NCBI GenBank assembly: GCA_017438845.1 | Contig: JAFRUO010000005.1 | Location: forward strand, 107,830-171,829 | Reading direction: 5' to 3' | From: Clostridia bacterium | GTDB taxonomy: Bacteria > Bacillota > Clostridia > Oscillospirales > Acutalibacteraceae | DNA length: 64,000 nt | Shown here: piece by piece, positions 34,902 through 44,727 of the stretch | Position numbering within the stretch: position 1 is the first letter of the stretch | How the letters are laid out: every line of letters starts with the position of its first letter | The notes under the pieces: generated by a model | Databases searched by the model: none | What the model was told of the DNA's origin: nothing | What the model saw: the letters and a program-made list of their open reading frames with translations, nothing else | Program-made: the position numbers and the translations under genes

Positions 34902-36572
34902 TTATTCGTAAAGGTAAACTCTCGCCTCATAGGGGTTGAGAGCGCATACATCGGCTTTTGACTCGGGGTTTTCGTAGTTGCAGAGAACTACCTTGCCCTT
35001 TTGAAGATTGAAGCCCTCGGGCGCATGGAAGGTAATAGTCTTGTCCGAGAAGGAGCAGACTATCAGGGCACGCTTGCCTTCGTAGTTTCTTTCATAGCAG
35101 TAGAAGGTGTTACTCTCGTGGAAATGCTCCTTGTAGTCGCCGTAAATGAAAATCTTGTTTTCCTTACGAAGCTTTAAAAGCTTACGGTAGAAATTAAGTA
35201 TTGAGTTAGGATCCTTCTCCTCGTTTGCAACATTGATTTCCTTGTAATTCGGGTTTACGCCGAACCACGGCTCAACCTTTGAGAAGCCCGCATAGTCCGA
35301 GTCGTCCCACTGAACGGGAGTCCTTGCATTTTCGCGGCTGGTCTTGTTGGCGATTGCAAGATAGCGGCTGTCGGAGAAGCCGAGCTTTTTGAAAATCTTT
35401 TCATTGTTGAAGGTGACAACATCCTTGAACTGGTCAAGAGAATCAAGGTGGTTGTTAAGCATACCGATTTCCTGACCCTGGTAAATGAACGGAGTACCCG
35501 ACTGCATATAGCAGGCAACTGCAAGCATTGTGCCGCTTTCACGTCTGTATTTTTCGTTGCCGTAACGGCTTATTACTCTCGGATGGTCATGGTTTTCAAG
35601 GTAGAGCGCATTCCACGCTTTGCCGTAGAGGTCGTTCTGCCAGTGAGTAAAGGCGGACTTGAGTTTTTTAAGCGAGAACGGGAGATGCACGGTGTCGGTC
35701 ATGAAGCAGTCCGCGTTCATATGGTCGAAGCCTATCATCATGTCCAACTCGTGATCGGGACCTGCGGTAAATTCGAGCGCGTCTTTTGAATTTGACATCG
35801 GTGACTCACCGACTACAAAGCAGTCGTATTTGTCAATGACATCTTTGCGGAATTCGGTGAGGTATTCGTGAATGTGCGGACCTTTTTTGTAGTGCTCAAT
35901 CCCCGTTGCAATCGGAAGCGGGAAGCCGTTGGGAAGCCCTTCTTTCTTGGAAATAAAGGTGATAACATCCTCTCTGAAACCGTCAACGCCCATATCAAGC
36001 CAGAAGCGCATTATTGACTTGACCTCTTCACGTACCTTAGGATTGTCCATGTTAAGGTCCGGCTGCTTCTTTGCAAAAACGTGGAGGTAGTACTCGCCTA
36101 TGTCCTCATTATATTCCCATGCACCTCCCTCAAAGGTGGAAAGCCAGTTGTTGGGGGGACGCTTGCCGTTTTTTCCCTTGCCCTTGCGCCAGAAATAGTA
36201 GTCGTGATACGGATTGTCGGGACCCTTTTTGCTTTCCTTGAACCACTCGTGCTCGTCTGAGGTGTGGTTTACAACAAGGTCCATAATAACCTTTAAGCCT
36301 CTCTTGTGAGCTTCATCGAGAAGTTTTTTGAAAAGCTTTAGGTCGCCGTATTCGGGATTGATGTTTTTGTAATCGGAAATATCATATCCGTAGTCAGCCT
36401 GAGGCGAGGGGTAAATCGGTGAAAACCAGATAGCGTCCACGCCGAGACTCTTGATATAGTCGAGCTTTTCAAGCACGCCGTAAAGGTCGCCGATGCCGTC
36501 GCCGTCACCGTCCTTAAAGCTTCTGCACCATATCTGATATACGGCCAATTCCTTATACCAGCTGTTATCCAT
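34902..36572 (-). CDS. GH13 alpha-glucosidase (oligo-1,6-glucosidase/dextran glucosidase type)
   Basis: 556 residues, standard for the GH13_31 subfamily. The catalytic barrel shows region I DLVVNHTSDEH and region II GFREDV (nucleophile D202). General acid E256 is in VVGESP, and D329 in ENHDHPRV stabilises the transition state. Val203 after the nucleophile is associated with action on alpha-1,6 bonds. There is no signal peptide, so it acts on imported isomalto- or malto-oligosaccharides in the cytosol. It fits starch or dextran use together with the transporters and the GH31 enzyme. Confidence 0.92.
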   Translation of the reverse strand: MDNSWYKELAVYQIWCRSFKDGDGDGIGDLYGVLEKLDYIKSLGVDAIWFSPIYPSPQADYGYDISDYKNINPEYGDLKLFKKLLDEAHKRGLKVIMDLVVNHTSDEHEWFKESKKGPDNPYHDYYFWRKGKGKNGKRPPNNWLSTFEGGAWEYNEDIGEYYLHVFAKKQPDLNMDNPKVREEVKSIMRFWLDMGVDGFREDVITFISKKEGLPNGFPLPIATGIEHYKKGPHIHEYLTEFRKDVIDKYDCFVVGESPMSNSKDALEFTAGPDHELDMMIGFDHMNADCFMTDTVHLPFSLKKLKSAFTHWQNDLYGKAWNALYLENHDHPRVISRYGNEKYRRESGTMLAVACYMQSGTPFIYQGQEIGMLNNHLDSLDQFKDVVTFNNEKIFKKLGFSDSRYLAIANKTSRENARTPVQWDDSDYAGFSKVEPWFGVNPNYKEINVANEEKDPNSILNFYRKLLKLRKENKIFIYGDYKEHFHESNTFYCYERNYEGKRALIVCSFSDKTITFHAPEGFNLQKGKVVLCNYENPESKADVCALNPYEARVYLYE

Positions 36573-36703
36573 AATCGGTCACTCCTGTTTCCAAAAATAT
36601 TTCATTTTAAATAATAACATACATTTAAGCTCATTACAACAAAAAATATGAAATATATACAAAACATAAAGCAAAAAATCTACGTCGTTTTTGCAAAATG
36701 ACG

Positions 36704-36731
36704 TTGTTTTTATTTCAAAAAGGATTATAAT
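36704..36731 (+). promoter_or_regulatory. V-ATPase operon promoter
   Basis: TTGTTT (36704-36709), 16-base spacer, TATAAT (36726-36731). An imperfect palindrome with arms ACGTC/GACGT (about 36682-36704) ends at the -35 and may be an operator. Confidence 0.5.
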
Positions 36732-36786
36732 AGTATGTATATTTTTATGTCTTTTTTTAGTAATAAGCAATGAAAGAGGTGCTTGT

Positions 36787-37095
36787 ATGCAAAAAACACT
36801 AAGAGAGATTGTAGCGGTTGACAAGGCTTCAAGAATAGATGTTGAAAAAGCCGTGGCACGCCGTGAGGCAATCGTCGAACAGGTCAACAAAAAACGTGAA
36901 GAATACGACAAAAAATATAAAAGCGAAGCAACCGAAACAATTGACGCGGCTCGCTTGAAGGCGGAAAACGAGCTTGCAAGCGAGTGCGAGCGTATTCGCA
37001 GCGAAACAAGCAGCAAAAGCGAGCAACTCAAAAAAAGCTTTGAAAAACACCATGCCTTCTGGGAGGACAGCATAGTAAAAAGAATCTTAGGTTGA
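36787..37095 (+). CDS. V-type ATPase subunit H/G (peripheral stalk)
   Basis: 102 residues, almost wholly charged helix, with the family pattern of a short N-terminal segment (LREIVAVDKASRIDVEKA) followed by a long coiled coil. It pairs with subunit E (40973-41548) to form the peripheral stalk that keeps the catalytic head from turning. GAGGTG precedes ATG 36787; earlier in-frame starts lack a ribosome site. It is the first gene of the nine-gene operon. Sequence conservation in this family is weak, so position carries much of the call. Confidence 0.8.
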   Translation: MQKTLREIVAVDKASRIDVEKAVARREAIVEQVNKKREEYDKKYKSEATETIDAARLKAENELASECERIRSETSSKSEQLKKSFEKHHAFWEDSIVKRILG

Positions 37096-37126
37096 TTTAT
37101 AATTATTTTCGAAAGGAGGGAACGGT

Positions 37127-38173
37127 ATGTTAAAAATTTCATCTCTTGCAAGCAATGCGTTGCTTACAAAATCAAGGGCTATGAATGCAGCTGCGCTCAC
37201 GGCTGACGACTATGCCTTTCTTGCATCATGTCATTCCCTTCACGACGTAGTAAATTATTTAAAGGCGAACACGGTCTATGAAAAAGCCGTCGATGTTCTG
37301 CTCGGCTCAAAGCTTTACCGTTCGAGAGTTGAGGCGGAAATCAAACGCTTCAACAACCGCAGGGTTGCGGACCTCGCCTCCTTTGAAAGCGCTATCGGGC
37401 AAAAGCTTCACGAAATAGTCTTTCTCGAATATGATGTCAGGCTGATTTTAAGCTGTGCCGATCACCTGGACACGAACGAGGTTTCGGATTTTTCCTTGTT
37501 CACGCCGGAGTCGTATTTCAAGCATTCCGCTTTAAAGCCCGAGTTGCTGGAAATGGCGATGAGCCTGGAGGAGTTTTACTCTGCGCTTGACGGCACGCCT
37601 TATCAGAAGGCGCTGGATATCTTCCGCGTAGGTAAAACTGATTTTACCATCACGGGACTCGAAAATGCGCTTTATCAGTATATTTATTCGCAGATAACCC
37701 GGCTTGTAAAAAAGAACTATTCCGGCAGCGACGAGAAGGAAATACTTGACCTTCTCAAGGCAAAGAGTGACTTTAAAATGCTTGAGAGCATTTACAGAAT
37801 GAAAAAATATTTTCCGAATGAAGCGCTGAACTTTAACAATGTTTTTTATTCCGGCTTTTCCGCTTTTTCACAAAAGGAAATTACGGCAATGCTTGAATGT
37901 GACGGACTTGAAAAGCTCCTTGAAATGTTTTCCGCTTCCGTCTACGGCAAGTATTTTCTCAGTGACGGTTCAAAGCCGATTGAGTACAGAACAAGGCTTG
38001 CGCTTCTGAAGCTGTATTCAAAAAGGCTTCGCTTTTCGACCGTTCCCGAGGTCACTATGTTCAGCTTTATCGGAATACTCGAAAACGAAACCACAAACCT
38101 TATCAATATAATTGAGGGGGTACGCTATGAGCTGCCTGCCGAGAGTATACTTGATTTTATAGTAACCTTATGA
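37127..38173 (+). CDS. ntpC: V-type ATPase subunit C
   Basis: 348 residues, all-helical, matching the V-ATPase C/d subunit. This is the socket that links the central rotor axle (D and F) to the membrane c ring. Repeated short helical hairpins and the C-terminal IGILENETTNLINIIEGVRY segment are typical. GAAAGGAGGG precedes ATG 37127. In many bacterial operons C lies after E; here it lies before I. Confidence 0.88.
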   Translation: MLKISSLASNALLTKSRAMNAAALTADDYAFLASCHSLHDVVNYLKANTVYEKAVDVLLGSKLYRSRVEAEIKRFNNRRVADLASFESAIGQKLHEIVFLEYDVRLILSCADHLDTNEVSDFSLFTPESYFKHSALKPELLEMAMSLEEFYSALDGTPYQKALDIFRVGKTDFTITGLENALYQYIYSQITRLVKKNYSGSDEKEILDLLKAKSDFKMLESIYRMKKYFPNEALNFNNVFYSGFSAFSQKEITAMLECDGLEKLLEMFSASVYGKYFLSDGSKPIEYRTRLALLKLYSKRLRFSTVPEVTMFSFIGILENETTNLINIIEGVRYELPAESILDFIVTL

Positions 38174-38185
38174 AAGGAGTAGAAT

Positions 38186-40123
38186 ATGGCTATTGAAAAA
38201 ATGAAACTTGTCAAGCTCAGCGGTCCGCTGACAAAGCTGAACAGCACCTGTGTTCAGCTGCTTGAAAGTGAAAGCTTTCACCCACGGACTGCAGCCAAGC
38301 TTTTCTCAAACGACATGGGCTTCGTACCCTTTGTTGACGAAAACTCATACTCAAAATCAATAGCTGAGCTTGAGCAGATTGCCGCTTCAAACGGCGCCGA
38401 GCTTTCCTTGACCGAGCTTGACGGCAATGTTGACTTCGACAACCTTGAAGGCGATTATATTTCGGAAGTCGAGCGAAGGTTCTTAAAATATAACGAGGAA
38501 ATGGGCTCGCTTGAGGAGCAAAAGCAGATTTGCCTTGACGGCATACAGAGCTTTGAGCATTTCAAGGGACTTGACGTTGACCTGGACGAAATTTCCGATT
38601 GTCGCTTTATAAAGGTGCGCTTCGGTCATTTGCCGAAGGAGAGCTACAAAAAGCTTAACACGGTATATAAGGACAACCCGTATATTTTCTTCTATCCCTG
38701 CTCCGAGGACGAAAGGGACTACTGGGGAGCTTATTTTGCGCCGATAGACAAGCTTGATGAGATTGACGGTATTTTCGCCTTTCTGTTCTTTGAACCGATT
38801 ACCGTTCCCGGAGCCGCAGGCACTGTTGATGAGGCGATAGAGGAATGTGAGAAGAATATCGTAATCATCACTCAGCAGATGGAGGAAATACAAAAGCATA
38901 TCAGCGAGCTTTACGAGCGGGAAGCTGAGCATATAAACCTTATTTACTCAAAGCTGGTTTACCTTGAAAGGGTTTCGTATATACGCTCGTTTGCACTTCA
39001 CAACGACAAGGGCTTCGTGCTGTTAGGCTATGTGCCCTTGAGCGCCGCAGGCGAGCTTAAGAAGAGCATTGAGCAAATCGGGGACATTAACTTTGAGGCT
39101 GAGTTTATTAAAAGAACATCCTCTCAGGGCGTTCCCGTTAAGTACAAAAAAAGGAACAGACTCCTTTCACTGCTTGTTGAGCCTTATAAATTCTATATTG
39201 AAATGTACGGCACTCCGTCCTACAGCGATGTCGACATTACCTCGTTCGTGGCGGTTACCTACACGATACTTTTCGGAATTATGTTCGGAGACCTCGGTCA
39301 GGGCTTTGTGCTCTCCGTTGTCGGCTTTCTGATGTGGAAGCTGAAAAAAATGGGACTCGGTAAGATACTTATTCCATGCGGCATATCGTCTATGTTTTTC
39401 GGCTTTATGTTCGGAAGCGTTTTCGGCTTTGAGGAAATGCTTGACCCCGTCTATGAAGGGCTCGGCTGGAAGGGTAAGCCTATTTCGGTAATGGACAGCA
39501 TCAATACCGTGCTGCTGATTGCAATTGCAATAGGCGTAGGGCTTATGGTTGTTGCAATTCTCCTGAACATTTACGCCTGTCTTAAACGCAGGCAAATCGG
39601 AGAGGCGCTGTTTTCGCAGAACGGACTTGCGGGGCTTCTTCTGTACCTTGCAGGCGTTAATCTTGCTTCTGGCTTTATGGGCGGGCCTGCGCCGATTCCC
39701 GGACCGTTATGTGCGGCAATACTCGGTGTGTGCGCTTTCCTTTTGTTTATCAAGGAAATCCCGATAGGCATCATTGACGGACACCCCGACTGGAAGCCCG
39801 AAAGCATTTCCGACTTCATATTGCAGAATCTGTTCGAGCTGCTTGAATACATTCTTTCGTATCTGAGCAATACGGTTTCCTTCCTGAGAGTCGGAGCCTT
39901 CGTACTCGTTCATGCAGGTATGATGATGGTTGTATTCTCGCTTGCGGGGGAAAACGAAAACATTTTCGTTATCATACTCGGCAACGTTCTTGTAATTGCG
40001 CTTGAAGGACTTCTTACGGGCATTCAGGCTCTGAGACTTGAATACTACGAGATGTTCTCACGCTTCTTCGACGGAAGCGGAGTCGGCTTTAATCCGGTCA
40101 CACTTAAAAAAGCAGATAATTAA
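38186..40123 (+). CDS. ntpI: V-type ATPase subunit I (a subunit)
   Basis: 645 residues. The N-terminal half (about 1-340) is the cytosolic arm with two long coiled-coil stretches (about 90-120 and 215-260) that hold the peripheral stalks. The C-terminal half has about eight helices forming the ion half-channels. The essential arginine lies in SNTVSFLRVGAFVLVHAGM near residue 572. AAAGGAG precedes ATG 38186. Confidence 0.93.
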   Translation: MAIEKMKLVKLSGPLTKLNSTCVQLLESESFHPRTAAKLFSNDMGFVPFVDENSYSKSIAELEQIAASNGAELSLTELDGNVDFDNLEGDYISEVERRFLKYNEEMGSLEEQKQICLDGIQSFEHFKGLDVDLDEISDCRFIKVRFGHLPKESYKKLNTVYKDNPYIFFYPCSEDERDYWGAYFAPIDKLDEIDGIFAFLFFEPITVPGAAGTVDEAIEECEKNIVIITQQMEEIQKHISELYEREAEHINLIYSKLVYLERVSYIRSFALHNDKGFVLLGYVPLSAAGELKKSIEQIGDINFEAEFIKRTSSQGVPVKYKKRNRLLSLLVEPYKFYIEMYGTPSYSDVDITSFVAVTYTILFGIMFGDLGQGFVLSVVGFLMWKLKKMGLGKILIPCGISSMFFGFMFGSVFGFEEMLDPVYEGLGWKGKPISVMDSINTVLLIAIAIGVGLMVVAILLNIYACLKRRQIGEALFSQNGLAGLLLYLAGVNLASGFMGGPAPIPGPLCAAILGVCAFLLFIKEIPIGIIDGHPDWKPESISDFILQNLFELLEYILSYLSNTVSFLRVGAFVLVHAGMMMVVFSLAGENENIFVIILGNVLVIALEGLLTGIQALRLEYYEMFSRFFDGSGVGFNPVTLKKADN

Positions 40124-40149
40124 TAATATATATTCTGGAGGAATTAAAA

Positions 40150-40626
40150 ATGACAGTACTGTTTTACGCTTTGTTAGTAATCGCACCCATGGCTCTTCTC
40201 ACCACGGCTTTTCTTGCAGTTAAGAATAAGCATGAGGGAAAGGGCGTAAGAAAATCGGTTAAGATGAACCTTGCAGTGTTTGCGGTTCTTGCAGTGCTTA
40301 TCACCGTGCTTTGCATCAATGTATTTGCAGAGGGTGAGGACGCACAGACGGCAGGAAGCGCACAGGCAACAACGCAGCAAACCGAGGAAGCCGCACAGAG
40401 CGACAGCTCGTCCTCAAAGGGACTCGGACTTCTTGCGGCAGGTATCGTTACGGGCCTTGCAGGCATCGGCGGCGGTATTGCCGTTGCGGCGGGCGCACCT
40501 GCAGCTATAGCCGCGACAGCCGAAAACCCGAAGTCCTTCGGTAAGTCAATTATTTTCGTTGCCCTCGGTGAGTCAATTGCCCTTTACGGCGTTGTTATCT
40601 CAATTCTTATTCTGAATAAAATATAA
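40150..40626 (+). CDS. ntpK: V-type ATPase subunit K (c ring), with an extra N-terminal membrane hairpin
   Basis: 158 residues. The last 70 are a c-subunit hairpin with AAGIVTGLAGIGGGIAVAAG and the ion-binding Glu141 in VALGESIALYG. Residues 1-60 form two further helices that do not look like a c hairpin: no carboxylate, and a charged loop KNKHEGKGVRKS. They end in INVFA-EGED, which resembles a signal peptidase I site. Residues 61-90 are a Ser/Thr/Gln/Ala-rich linker. So the subunit is not the simple internal duplication of Enterococcus NtpK. The glutamine typical of sodium-binding c hairpins (GIGQG) is glycine here, hinting at proton use, but weakly. Confidence 0.85.
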   Translation: MTVLFYALLVIAPMALLTTAFLAVKNKHEGKGVRKSVKMNLAVFAVLAVLITVLCINVFAEGEDAQTAGSAQATTQQTEEAAQSDSSSSKGLGLLAAGIVTGLAGIGGGIAVAAGAPAAIAATAENPKSFGKSIIFVALGESIALYGVVISILILNKI

Positions 40627-40636
40627 GGCATTCAAA

Positions 40637-40942
40637 ATGAAAATTTTACTTATTACCGACAGCACGGACGCCTCTATCGGTATGCGCCTTGCAGGGGTGG
40701 AAACCGTGGTTGTAAGAAACGCTCAGAGTGCCGAGGCGGCGCTTAAAAAGGCTGTTTTGGCAGATGACATTGCCTTGCTTATGATTACCGACGGAGTCGA
40801 CAAGCTTTGCGGCGAGCAGATTAACGAGGTTAAAAAGCAGGGCAGGCCTTTAATTGTAACCGTTCCCGACTCCGACAAGGGCTTTGCTTCGTCAGGGGCT
40901 GTGAGCGAATACGTAAAAAATGCGATAGGTATTAATATATAA
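40637..40942 (+). CDS. V-type ATPase subunit F
   Basis: 101 residues, the right size for subunit F (called NtpG in Enterococcus). Start KILLITDSTDASIGMRLAGV is the usual Rossmann-like fold with an early acidic residue, and the end VSEYVKNAIGINI is typical. It binds subunit D in the rotor axle. It starts 10 bases after ntpK. Here it precedes E, whereas most operons place it after C. Confidence 0.88.
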   Translation: MKILLITDSTDASIGMRLAGVETVVVRNAQSAEAALKKAVLADDIALLMITDGVDKLCGEQINEVKKQGRPLIVTVPDSDKGFASSGAVSEYVKNAIGINI

Positions 40943-40972
40943 AAGCTTTCGCATACAAAATGAGGTGAGATT

Positions 40973-41548
40973 TTGGACTTTTCAAACAACAGTACAAAAG
41001 CCTTTACCGACGCCATAAAAAAGATGGCGGCAGAGGAATGTAAAAAAATTGACGACGAAACAAGGCTTATAAAAAAGCAGCGCTTTAATTTTGAAAAAGA
41101 GCAGGCAAAGGATAAGTACAAGGATTATATAGATTACGAGCTTGTAAGAATCGAAACCGAAAAAAACAAGAAGCTTTCTTTGGAAGCGGAAAAATCAAAA
41201 AAAGAGCTTGCGGAGCTTCGCAGTGAGCTTTGCGAAAAGGTGCTCTGCCGTGCGGGCGAGGAGATAAAAAACTTTACGGAATCCGCACAATATGCCGATT
41301 TTCTTATAAACAGCGCAAACGAGGCAATTTCCGCCCTCGGTGAAGAGTCGGCTGTGCTTTACGCCCGTCCCGAAGATATAGACCTTCTTTCGGGCAAGGG
41401 CTTTAAGGCGGTTGCAGACAGTACAATTAAGCTCGGCGGAGTTAAGGCAGTCGAAGAAAAATCGGGCTGTCTTGCTGACAACACGCTTGACTTGAAGCTT
41501 GCGTCTCAGAGGGAATGGCTTCTGGAAAATTCGGACCTTAAAATATAA
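40973..41548 (+). CDS. ntpE: V-type ATPase subunit E (peripheral stalk)
   Basis: 191 residues. A long N-terminal charged helix (about 15-85) is the peripheral stalk coiled coil. The C-terminal globular domain (KVLCRAGEEIKNF, then YARPEDIDLL) binds the top of the catalytic head. Start is TTG 40973 after GAGGTGAGA. Forms the stalk heterodimer with the small subunit at 36787-37095. Confidence 0.85.
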   Translation: MDFSNNSTKAFTDAIKKMAAEECKKIDDETRLIKKQRFNFEKEQAKDKYKDYIDYELVRIETEKNKKLSLEAEKSKKELAELRSELCEKVLCRAGEEIKNFTESAQYADFLINSANEAISALGEESAVLYARPEDIDLLSGKGFKAVADSTIKLGGVKAVEEKSGCLADNTLDLKLASQREWLLENSDLKI

Positions 41549-41560
41549 GGAGGGGTTGTT

Positions 41561-43315
41561 GTGCAGGAAAACAAAATATTCGGTATTAACGGCCCCGTTG
41601 TAACGGTTAAAGGACATACCGATTTGCAGATGATGGAAACCGTCTACGTCGGAGAGAAAAGGCTAATTGGCGAGGTTATCAGAATTGACAGCTCATATAC
41701 CACAATTCAGGTTTATGAGGAAACCACGTCACTTAAGCCCGGCGAGCCCGTTGTGTCAACAGGGCTTCCGATGAGCGTTACGCTCGGACCCGGCATTATC
41801 GGTAACATTTTTGACGGTATTCAGCGGCCTCTTACCGCTATGAGGGACAAATTCGGCGCCTTTATAGGAAGGGGAGCAGACTTTGATTCTCTGGACGGTG
41901 AAAGAAAATACAAGGTAAAAATGCTCGTTGCCGAGGGCGACAGCGTGCAGTGCGGTCAGGTGTTTGCGGAGTGTCCCGAAACGCCGGTCGTAACGCATAG
42001 GGCAATGGTGCCGCCTGCGGCTTCGGGTGAAATCATCAGTGCGGTGTCCGACGGAGAGTATACCGTGGGCGACACGCTTGCAGTTTTAAAGACCCCCGAC
42101 GGCAGAGAGCTTGAGCTTAAGCTTTCGCAGAGATGGCCTATCAGAAACCCGAGACCGGTTAAAAACCGTCTGCCTTCAGTAAAACCGCTGATTACAGGAC
42201 AGAGGGTAATAGACTCTGTGTTCCCGATTGCGAAGGGCGGTGCGGCGGCAATACCGGGAGGCTTCGGAACGGGTAAAACAATGACTCAGCATCAGCTTGC
42301 CAAATGGTGCGATGCAGACATTATCATATATGTCGGCTGCGGTGAGAGAGGAAACGAAATGACTCAGGTGCTTACCGAGTTTTCGGAAATCACCGACCCG
42401 AAGTCGGGCAGGCCGCTTCTTGACAGAACAGTGCTTATTGCCAACACTTCAAATATGCCGGTTGCCGCAAGAGAGGCTTCCATTTACACGGGTATTACAC
42501 TTGCCGAGTATTACCGAGACATGGGATACCATACGGCTCTTATGGCAGACTCGACCTCACGTTGGGCGGAGGCTTTAAGAGAAATTTCCGGCAGACTGGA
42601 GGAAATGCCTGCGGACGAGGGCTTCCCGGCATACCTGCCTTCAAGGCTTTCCGAGTTCTATGAGCGTTCGGGCTACACCGAAAACCTGAACGGCACAGAG
42701 GGCTCCGTTACGCTTATAGGCGCGGTTTCTCCGCAGGGCTCAGACTTTTCCGAGCCGGTAACGCAGAACACAAAAAGGTTTACAAGGTGCTTTTGGGCGC
42801 TGGATAAGTCGCTTGCATATGCGAGGCATTACCCTGCAATCAACTGGAATAATTCTTACAGTGAATATGTCAACGACCTGTCCGACTGGTACAGGGATAA
42901 TGTGTCGGTTGATTTTATGCGGTACAGAGATGAGATTTGTTCGCTGTTGCTTGAAGAGGATTCCCTTATGGAAATTGTCAAGCTTATCGGCGCGGACGTA
43001 TTACCCGACGATCAGAAGCTTGTTATAGAAATTGCAAGGGTAATTAGGGTAGGCTTTCTTCAGCAGAACGCCTTTCATAAGGACGACACCTTCGTACCGA
43101 TTGAAAAGCAATTTAAGATGATGGAGCTTATTCTTCACCTCTATGAGCGTTCAAAGCAGGTCGTTGCCCGCCAGATACCTATTTCAAGGGTAGTTGCCAC
43201 GGGCATTTTCGACAAGCTTATCCAAATGAAATATGACATTCCGAACGACAGACCCGAGATGTTTGACGAGTATAAAAACGAAATCGACATATTGCTCGAC
43301 GGAATACTTAAATAA
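41561..43315 (+). CDS. ntpA: V-type ATPase catalytic subunit A
   Basis: 584 residues. It is the ATP-hydrolysing/synthesising subunit. Walker A GGFGTGKT is at 233-240, and the V/A-type insertion (about 110-200) distinguishes it from F-type beta. YVGCGERGNEMTQ and MADSTSRWAEALRE are intact, so it is catalytically competent. Start is GTG 41561 with AAGGAGGGG upstream. Followed by B after 12 bases. Confidence 0.97.
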   Translation: MQENKIFGINGPVVTVKGHTDLQMMETVYVGEKRLIGEVIRIDSSYTTIQVYEETTSLKPGEPVVSTGLPMSVTLGPGIIGNIFDGIQRPLTAMRDKFGAFIGRGADFDSLDGERKYKVKMLVAEGDSVQCGQVFAECPETPVVTHRAMVPPAASGEIISAVSDGEYTVGDTLAVLKTPDGRELELKLSQRWPIRNPRPVKNRLPSVKPLITGQRVIDSVFPIAKGGAAAIPGGFGTGKTMTQHQLAKWCDADIIIYVGCGERGNEMTQVLTEFSEITDPKSGRPLLDRTVLIANTSNMPVAAREASIYTGITLAEYYRDMGYHTALMADSTSRWAEALREISGRLEEMPADEGFPAYLPSRLSEFYERSGYTENLNGTEGSVTLIGAVSPQGSDFSEPVTQNTKRFTRCFWALDKSLAYARHYPAINWNNSYSEYVNDLSDWYRDNVSVDFMRYRDEICSLLLEEDSLMEIVKLIGADVLPDDQKLVIEIARVIRVGFLQQNAFHKDDTFVPIEKQFKMMELILHLYERSKQVVARQIPISRVVATGIFDKLIQMKYDIPNDRPEMFDEYKNEIDILLDGILK

Positions 43316-43327
43316 GGAGGGTTAAAA

Positions 43328-44695
43328 GTGATTATCAAGCATTTAAAATTAAGTCAGATTAACGGCTCACTTGTAACCCTCGACAATGTTAACGAGGCTT
43401 CAAACGAGGAAATCGTCCTTCTTAAGGTGGAGGACGGCACCGAGCGTATGGGCAGAATTGTCAAAATTGACGGCAGCAGTATCACCGTACAGGTCTTTGA
43501 AGGTACCAGAGGTCTGTCAATGACAAACACCGTTACAACGCTTACCGGAAAGCCGATGGAAATTCCGCTGTCGCCCGAAATTCTCGGCAGAACCTTTGAC
43601 GGACTTTGCCGACCGATTGACGGAATGGGAGATATTTTTCCCGACGAGAGACGTGACGTTTCGGGTGCTCCTATCAACCCGGTTTCAAGGGAATATCCGA
43701 GGAACTTTATCCAGACGGGCATTTCGGCAATTGACGCTCTGGCAACTCTTATCAGAGGACAGAAGCTGCCGATTTTCTCGGGCTCGGGTATGAAGCACAA
43801 TGAGCTTGCGGTTCAGCTTGTAAAGCAGGCTAAAATTGCCGACGGCGGAGATTTTGCAATTGTTTTTGCGGCAATGGGCGTTAAGAATGACGTTGCGATG
43901 TATTTCAGAAATTCCTTCAGAGAAGCGAACGTTATGGACAGGGTTGTAATGCTTTTAAACCTTGCAAACGACCCGATTATCGAAAGGATAATGACGCCTA
44001 AGTGCGCTCTTACGATTGCCGAGTATCTCGCCTTTACGCTTCACAAGCACACGCTTGTAATTATGACGGACATTACCTCTTACTGTGAGGCGCTCCGTGA
44101 ATACTCAAGCTCAAAGGGAGAAATTCCCGGCAGAAAGGGCTTCCCCGGCTACCTTTATTCCGACCTCGCTTCTCTTTATGAGAGGGCGGGAATGATTGAC
44201 GGCGTTGAAGGCTCTGTAACTCAGATTCCGATTTTGACAATGCCCAACGATGACATTACTCATCCTATTCCCGACCTTACGGGCTATATCACCGAGGGTC
44301 AGATTGTTCTTGACCGAGGGCTTGATTACAGGGGAATTTATCCTCCCATCAGCGTGCTTCCGTCGCTTTCAAGACTTATGAAGGACGGTATCGGTGAGGG
44401 CTATACAAGAGAGGATCACTCGACTCTTGCAAACCAGTTGCTTTCAACCTACGCAAAGGTGCAGGATGCAAAAGCGCTGGCATCGGTAATCGGTGAGGAT
44501 GAGCTTGGCAAGGAGGATAAATTATTGCTGAGCTTCGGCAAGGACTTTGAAGCAAGGTTCTTAAACCAGGGTTACTCCGAAAACAGAAGCATAGATGAAA
44601 CCCTTGATTTAGGCTGGGAGCTTCTTTCAACGCTTCCGAGAAATATGCTTGACCGTGTCGACGACAAGACAATAGCAAAGTATTATAAGGGTTAA
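43328..44695 (+). CDS. ntpB: V-type ATPase regulatory subunit B
   Basis: 455 residues. Nucleotide-binding but non-catalytic partner of A. The P-loop position reads [14 protein letters not shown], lacking the Walker A lysine/threonine pair, as expected. [21 protein letters not shown] and [20 protein letters not shown] are family hallmarks, the latter carrying the arginine-finger region. Start is GTG 43328 after AAGGAGGG. Confidence 0.97.
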   Translation: MIIKHLKLSQINGSLVTLDNVNEASNEEIVLLKVEDGTERMGRIVKIDGSSITVQVFEGTRGLSMTNTVTTLTGKPMEIPLSPEILGRTFDGLCRPIDGMGDIFPDERRDVSGAPINPVSREYPRNFIQTGISAIDALATLIRGQKLPIFSGSGMKHNELAVQLVKQAKIADGGDFAIVFAAMGVKNDVAMYFRNSFREANVMDRVVMLLNLANDPIIERIMTPKCALTIAEYLAFTLHKHTLVIMTDITSYCEALREYSSSKGEIPGRKGFPGYLYSDLASLYERAGMIDGVEGSVTQIPILTMPNDDITHPIPDLTGYITEGQIVLDRGLDYRGIYPPISVLPSLSRLMKDGIGEGYTREDHSTLANQLLSTYAKVQDAKALASVIGEDELGKEDKLLLSFGKDFEARFLNQGYSENRSIDETLDLGWELLSTLPRNMLDRVDDKTIAKYYKG

Positions 44696-44727
44696 AAATT
44701 TTCAGGCAGAAAGGCAGGTGTTATATT

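Noticed and set aside
34902..36572. Trehalose-6-phosphate hydrolase
   Set aside because: No trehalose PTS or treR gene is near, and the sequence fits the broader oligo-1,6-glucosidase/dextran glucosidase group; I kept the general call.
36579..37151. 190-codon minus-strand frame across the V-ATPase H gene and its promoter
   Set aside because: It runs through the operon promoter and the ribosome site of the next gene and is rich in Phe/Ser/Leu as expected of an antisense of a Lys/Glu-rich coiled coil.
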